64,000 bases of DNA from Calonectria ilicicola (taxonomy: Eukaryota > Ascomycota > Sordariomycetes > Hypocreales > Nectriaceae): NCBI GenBank assembly GCA_020809705.1, contig CP085831.1, forward strand, positions 2,914,001 to 2,978,000. Direction: 5' to 3'. Shown piece by piece: positions 59,445-64,000 of this stretch (its first letter is position 1; every line of letters starts with the position of its first letter). A program made the position numbers and the translations under genes. The notes beneath the pieces are model-generated. The model worked only from the letters and a program-made list of their open reading frames with translations, was not told the DNA's origin and made no database searches.

Positions 59445-60027
59445 AGAAATAACGTGCTAATCACAGACTCTGGATCACAAGCTATTCATGTACCGCTGTG
59501 GATTGAGATTGGGGCTATTTTGCAAGATGTAGATCTGAGGAAGCCTGGGTACCAAGAAGATACGGAACATGTGTCGAGGCATGTACTATAGATGCTCGCT
59601 TTATCCCTCAAACATAATGGCTTCATTTCAGAATCTCCAAGAGACCAAGAAATGCGTATTCGTGATCATGTAATCTCGGGAAAAGACTTCAGTAAATGAA
59701 CAGTCCTCGGCGCAGTCCGTGCCGTGGAACGCCGGGGACCTTTTGCCTGATTCGGCTCCGGGCAAATAGGGTTTTTCCAATCGTCCTTGACCGCGTATTA
59801 GCCCATCAACCATGCCTCTTCTGGCTTACCGCTTGCTTCTATCTCCACATTTCGGCTGTGGGACACGGGACTTGGTCAATCCACTCAATCTCAGGCAAAT
59901 GGGCTTGGGAGTTGCCGAGCCGCAGTGTGGATATTGTGGGGGAGGCGTGCATCCGGATACCAACGCGCCGACCGATCCGAGGTACGAATTAATTCTGTTC
60001 ACTAGCTTCTCTGTTCCCCAGATTTCT
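59445..60027. other. Promoter region of the zinc-cluster regulator
   Basis: About 580 bp. An in-frame ATG at 59812 exists, but the sequence it adds does not look like a transcription factor N-terminus, so the region is treated as leader. Single CCGG and TCGG motifs occur without the paired spacing seen elsewhere. Confidence 0.4.
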
Positions 60028-62497
60028 ATGCAAGTACCGATTTTTGCTACATCATCTGATGACGCCTTTGTTGAATCTGCCGTTATGGATCCCAGCTTAC
60101 TTTTTGATGAGGCGCATGTTGAGACAGATGCCAATCTGATCGTTGCCAAAGCTCCTAGCATGATCCAGACTCGAGTTACCAAGAGGAAGAAATACACAAT
60201 AAAGGCCTGGTGAGTTCTAAACTACGCACCACGTCCTGGCTATCTCTTACGAGATTGTTATCTAATCATAGCTGGCCTAGTCATGACTGTAAGCGGAGAA
60301 AAGTGAAATGCACAGGTGAAGAGATCTGTTTGCAATGTCGAAACCGATCTGTCCAGTGCCGCTATTCTCCAGCTCCTTCCAACGATGCAGAGGACCGTTC
60401 TGAGACGAGTCGCTCTGTTGGCTACACTACTGTCCGCTTAAAGGATCCTGACAATGTGCCCCGGAAACGAGCACGTAGATCCTCAGGCTATGCCGACCCC
60501 AGAGTGGATATGATTTGTGACCGTCTCGGCGTCCTCGAACGGAACATATCTTATCTATTCGATATGGTCAAACAACCCGACCGGTTCGATATACCTTTAT
60601 GGCATTGATGACGATGATCCAAACTAATGGATAGCAGATGTAACGAAGAGTCGCCGGTCGCATTTCAGAAATTGGTGCTGCCAAGTGAAACCACTGAGGA
60701 CGAGGGGGCAAACCTATTCGCCATCCATGACTCTCCATCCAACGACCTGTCTCTTTCTTCACAGGTCGCCGCAATTAATACTCTAATGTCCCGAGCGACC
60801 TCCCCGAAGCTTGGAAAGGCCCTAAAGAACAACAAGTTCCAAATTATGGTTGAATTTCCTGATCCCCCATCTTTGAGCCACCTCTTGAATGTCTACTTTC
60901 GAGATTTCGATTGCTATTTTCCTTTTTTGGATCGTCGAGAAACAGAACCACGCATCTATCAACATATTCGAAGGCTTGGCTATAGTTCCTACAACTGCAA
61001 ACTCCCCGCAACTATTGAAGATCTTCCCACAGCCGCGCTGGCGTGTTCCATGCTGGCGATGGCTGCGTGTCTGGACTCAGGCGATGACGCTTGTGATGGT
61101 AATACACGGCCGGGGTGGGATCTTTATCTTCAGTCGTGCCGCATCATGCATCATATTGTTCATTTCAAAACAGTCAGTCTCGATGTTGTGCAGGCGCAGT
61201 GTCTAATTGCCTCGTATTTAATGTATTCCGAACTACTTAGCGCTGCGTCGCGGGCCGTGTTCCTAGGATTGCAGCTGGCCACCAGCATTCAGCTGAACAA
61301 CCAGAGTACTTGGCCAACCGGAGACACTGGTGGTGCTATCCAAAGACAGCAGGTTTGGTGGACTCTGTACTACCTTGACAGACAGATCGCTCGAAAAGCT
61401 GGCAGTGTTTATCACATCCGAGATATTGAATTTGACGTGGAAGATTTCGGTAATCAAATACAGCCACCAAATAACAAGGTAGTAGACTCAACCACCAACT
61501 GCTCCAGAAGCTACATGCAGGCTTTGGTCAATTTGGCTAAGCTCTGGGGAAACATTTGGGACTCCTTCTTTGCCACTGGAACAAAATCAAAAGGTGATTG
61601 GATGGAAGTAGAAATCATGGACACACAGATTCTTAACTCACGACGGCAACTTGCTGAAGGCCTTTCTTGGGACACTGAAAAGATCGGTCAATATGTCTTG
61701 AACAACGAGTCAGAAACTCACATTCGCCGACGACTCCAACTTTATACAGTAAGTACATCCAAATCATTGCCCTTTATATGACTGGTTGCTGAAGCGGGTA
61801 TCTCTAGAGATCCGATCTACTCCGTGCACTTATTCGACACAATCCTGCGCGGAAATCTGCGTACAATCCAGAAACAGCGCACCTCTGTGCCCGTCTTTCT
61901 CGTCAAATTATTCACGCGCACGACACATTTATCACACGCTTCCCAGGAGTACGAGCTATTGGCTACTTTACCACAGCTTGCATAGTGGAATGCATTTACC
62001 ACCTTGTGCCTATATTGCATTACTCGGCTGGTTATGAAGAGCACAAAGCTTGTGTTGAATCGCTCAACCAGGCACATGGAATATTGATCAAAATCTCACG
62101 AAAGACGAACGTGGCAAAAAGAGCGCTTGAGGCTGTAGGGCACGCCATGAAGAGATGGGGCACACCAAAGAGCTGCTTGGATGACGATGATATACAAGTA
62201 GACAAGAATGACGCGGAAGAAGTAAGTTGAATGAATTCTTTCTAGACTCTTAAGCTACACTTTCTTTTTACCTCATATATCCCGTATATAGCCGCTGACA
62301 GCTTTTAGAACGAGCCCATGTCTTCAAAGGGCGAGGATCTTGGAGTCCCTGACTTGCAACTCGACTTAAATGGGGCAACCTTTGATCCTCAGATTGGGAT
62401 GGATGCTTTCGATATTGATTTTGGGGAATGGGCTAATGGGCCTATGGGAACCCTATTCAATAGCGATCTGGATTTTAGAACTAGTTTTCAGCTTTGA
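60028..62497 (+). CDS. Zn2Cys6 transcription factor with fungal-specific domain
   Basis: Five exons (60028-60209, 60281-60583, 60638-61748, 61808-62221, 62309-62497) give 732 residues. The zinc cluster crosses intron 1 and reads C-HD-C-KRRKVK-C-TGEEI-C-LQ-C-RNRSVQ-C. The acceptor at 60280 was chosen because it restores the CX2C spacing; one ten bases earlier would insert four residues. A basic linker (PRKRARRS) and a possible dimerisation stretch (LGVLERNISYLFDM) follow. The fungal-specific middle domain begins LLNVYFRDFDCYFPFLDR and includes QVWWTLYYLDRQIARKAG. The C-terminus is acidic and hydrophobic, as in activation domains. It sits inside the oxidoreductase group and is the likely pathway regulator. 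Confidence 0.9.
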
Positions 62498-63357
62498 GAA
62501 GAGCATGCCACAAACATGATCTATTATTAAGATACCCAATTTGAAAATCAAATATCACATTATTTGGTCATCTCCAAATAAATCGAGCATAACACTCCAG
62601 GCGAATAGAGTAAAACATACCGAATGGACCATGTTGAGGAACTACCCTGGAGCGTCGCCATCTGTCATTGCATCCTGGAAGCACGGATTTTCCCGAGCGG
62701 AGAATTACTAGGCAAGAAGAACGATTTCAAATCAAGTTATCCGATTGGATATAGTCCGGAGAATTTTACGATACGATTCAATACACGCTCAGTCTATCGG
62801 TTCCCCACAATGGGGGGAAGCGGGGGGTGGATTGGGTGTTGGCAAGGTAAAATTGGACACGGTAATCATCGCGGCAATCACAAATGATGCTTTTGTCGGA
62901 AATGGACTTGGGATGATTGAAATATTGTAGCCCGAATATCGCAAACGGGGTTTCGGTCGCAGTGTCATGTTGAGCTTGTCCAATCCCGAATTTCGGAACA
63001 GAAGCAGCCTCCGAAGTCCGAGGCCGTGCTTACACATGATGGGATACCAGCGGTGGCTGCAACATGCAAACTAGTCCCAAAAATACAAGAAAGCAATGTG
63101 AATATTTGGAACTCAAAGACAAAGCCATACCCGTATCGGTTAACGCTTGGTACATCTTCAAACGCCGCGGGACGTATCGTTCCGAATGTTCTTCCCAGAG
63201 TTCTCCGCGACATCAACACTCTTCAGCACCTCGGGTAAGGTGTGATACAAAAGAGAAACATACACCACAGTCATCATTTGATATTTTCCAACTATCAATT
63301 CATTTTCACCCATTTATCTCATTAACCTCTTATCAATCCCCCTTCACAATAGTCAAG
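62498..63357. promoter_or_regulatory. Promoter region of the Baeyer-Villiger gene with CCGAA sites
   Basis: The right half contains CCCGAATATCG (62931), GGTTTCGGTCG (62949), the near-palindrome CCCGAATTTCGGAAC (62985-62999), CTCCGAAGTCCGAGG (63009) and GTTCCGAATGTTC (63179). The last 100 bp are a pyrimidine-rich leader. No gene is supported in the left half. Confidence 0.55.
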
Positions 63358-64000
63358 ATGGCAAAGTCCTCCTCAGCTGCAGCGGACGCGCTGGAATTTT
63401 ACACCAGTGCCGCAAAGCAGAATCCATTCCCTGCTGATACCGCTGCGTACAAGGATGTAGACCCACTGGCCTTTGCAATGTCCAAGGTTCCAATGCGGAC
63501 TCCCCGCCGCCTCAAAATTATTTGTTGTGGTGCTGGAGTGAGCGGCCTGAGTTTTGCACATGAGGTGGAGAGTGGAGCTCTTCCCAATTTCGAGCTGAAG
63601 ATTTACGAAAAGAATTCTTCACTTGGTGGCACCTGGTTTGAGAATCGATATCCTGGGTATGTTTTCGACATATTGTGTATACTGAGGCTTTTACTAACCA
63701 ATTGCCAGTTGCGCGTAAGAATCCTCTACAATTTCATGAATCTGAAAACCATCTTTTGGTGAGAATGTTGTACACTGATGCAGATACAGTTGCGACATTC
63801 CTATTCACAACTATCAGGTAATGCATACCTCGCTAACCATTTCATGCGAGCTCATATTACTAACACTGGAATCCAGTTCTCTTGGGCCCCTTCCCCCAAC
63901 TTCCCAGCTTTTTACACAGGTGCCAAGGATATTTACGAGTATCTCAGCGACGTTGCAGATCAGCACAGCCTGCGTAAATACATCAAAACCTCGCACAAAG
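63358..64000 (+). CDS. Baeyer-Villiger-type flavin monooxygenase, 3' part outside window
   Basis: Exons are 63358-63656, 63709-63714 (six bases), 63790-63817 and 63877 onward, running off the window. About 150 residues are visible. The FAD site reads IICCGAGVSGLSFAHEVE. Then GGTWFENRYPG continues through the micro-exon into CACDIPIHNYQ, the hallmark of fungal Baeyer-Villiger monooxygenases. FSWAPSPNFPAFYTGAKDI follows. Skipping the micro-exon would give PGCDIP and drop two conserved residues. The ~55-residue N-terminal extension before the Rossmann fold is usual in fungal members. They insert oxygen next to a ketone using NADPH. The NADPH-binding half is not in the window. Confidence 0.88.

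Noticed and set aside
59812..60027. Upstream ATG extending the zinc-cluster regulator by 72 residues
   Set aside because: The added residues (Cys/Gly-rich, then hydrophobic) do not resemble regulator N-termini; the later ATG is closer to the zinc cluster.
1..64000. CRISPR arrays, tRNA, rRNA or bacterial operon signals
   Set aside because: I looked for regularly spaced repeats and cloverleaf-like patterns and found none; intron structure shows this is fungal nuclear DNA.

Overview
This window reads as nuclear DNA of a filamentous ascomycete (Pezizomycotina). The genes carry 45-94 nt GT-AG introns with CTRAY-type branch points. The families are typical of these fungi: Zn2Cys6 regulators, PTH11-like membrane proteins, F-box proteins, MFS transporters, P450s and a Baeyer-Villiger monooxygenase. 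A large block is saturated with C-to-T and G-to-A changes, as expected from repeat-induced point mutation (RIP). I cannot name the species. Gene models below were spliced by eye from reading frames and intron signals; no homology search was run.

Layout. 1-8.7 kb: the end of a cytochrome b561-like membrane protein, an F-box protein, a 175-bp fold-back repeat, a decayed unknown gene, an MFS drug-type exporter and a Zn2Cys6 regulator. 9975-32716: one continuous AT-rich block that resolves into nested LTR retrotransposons, each with intact target-site duplications. Element A (Ty3/gypsy, 163-bp LTRs, TSD ATGAT) contains a solo LTR (TSD ATAAC) and element B (Ty3/gypsy, 390-bp LTRs, TSD TTATA). Element B is itself split by element C (Ty1/copia on the minus strand, 175-bp LTRs, TSD CTAAT). 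All coding capacity in the block is destroyed.

33.4-43 kb: an aminomethyltransferase-fold (GcvT/LigM-like) enzyme, a class I methyltransferase, an F-box protein, a short interstitial telomeric repeat, an amino-acid/GABA-type permease and a PTH11-like receptor. 45.4-49.9 kb: two very small secreted proteins and a second PTH11-like receptor.

50.7-64 kb: a dense set of oxidoreductases with a regulator: FAD monooxygenase, P450, OYE-type ene-reductase, two SDRs, a Zn2Cys6 factor and a Baeyer-Villiger monooxygenase that runs off the window. Three of its promoter regions share clustered CCGAA half-sites. It looks like the tailoring part of a secondary-metabolite cluster, but no backbone synthase lies inside the window. 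The strongest structural results are the exact dating order of the nested retroelements, a sharp reciprocal RIP boundary inside the outer LTR pair, and a predicted 6-nt micro-exon in the Baeyer-Villiger monooxygenase gene.
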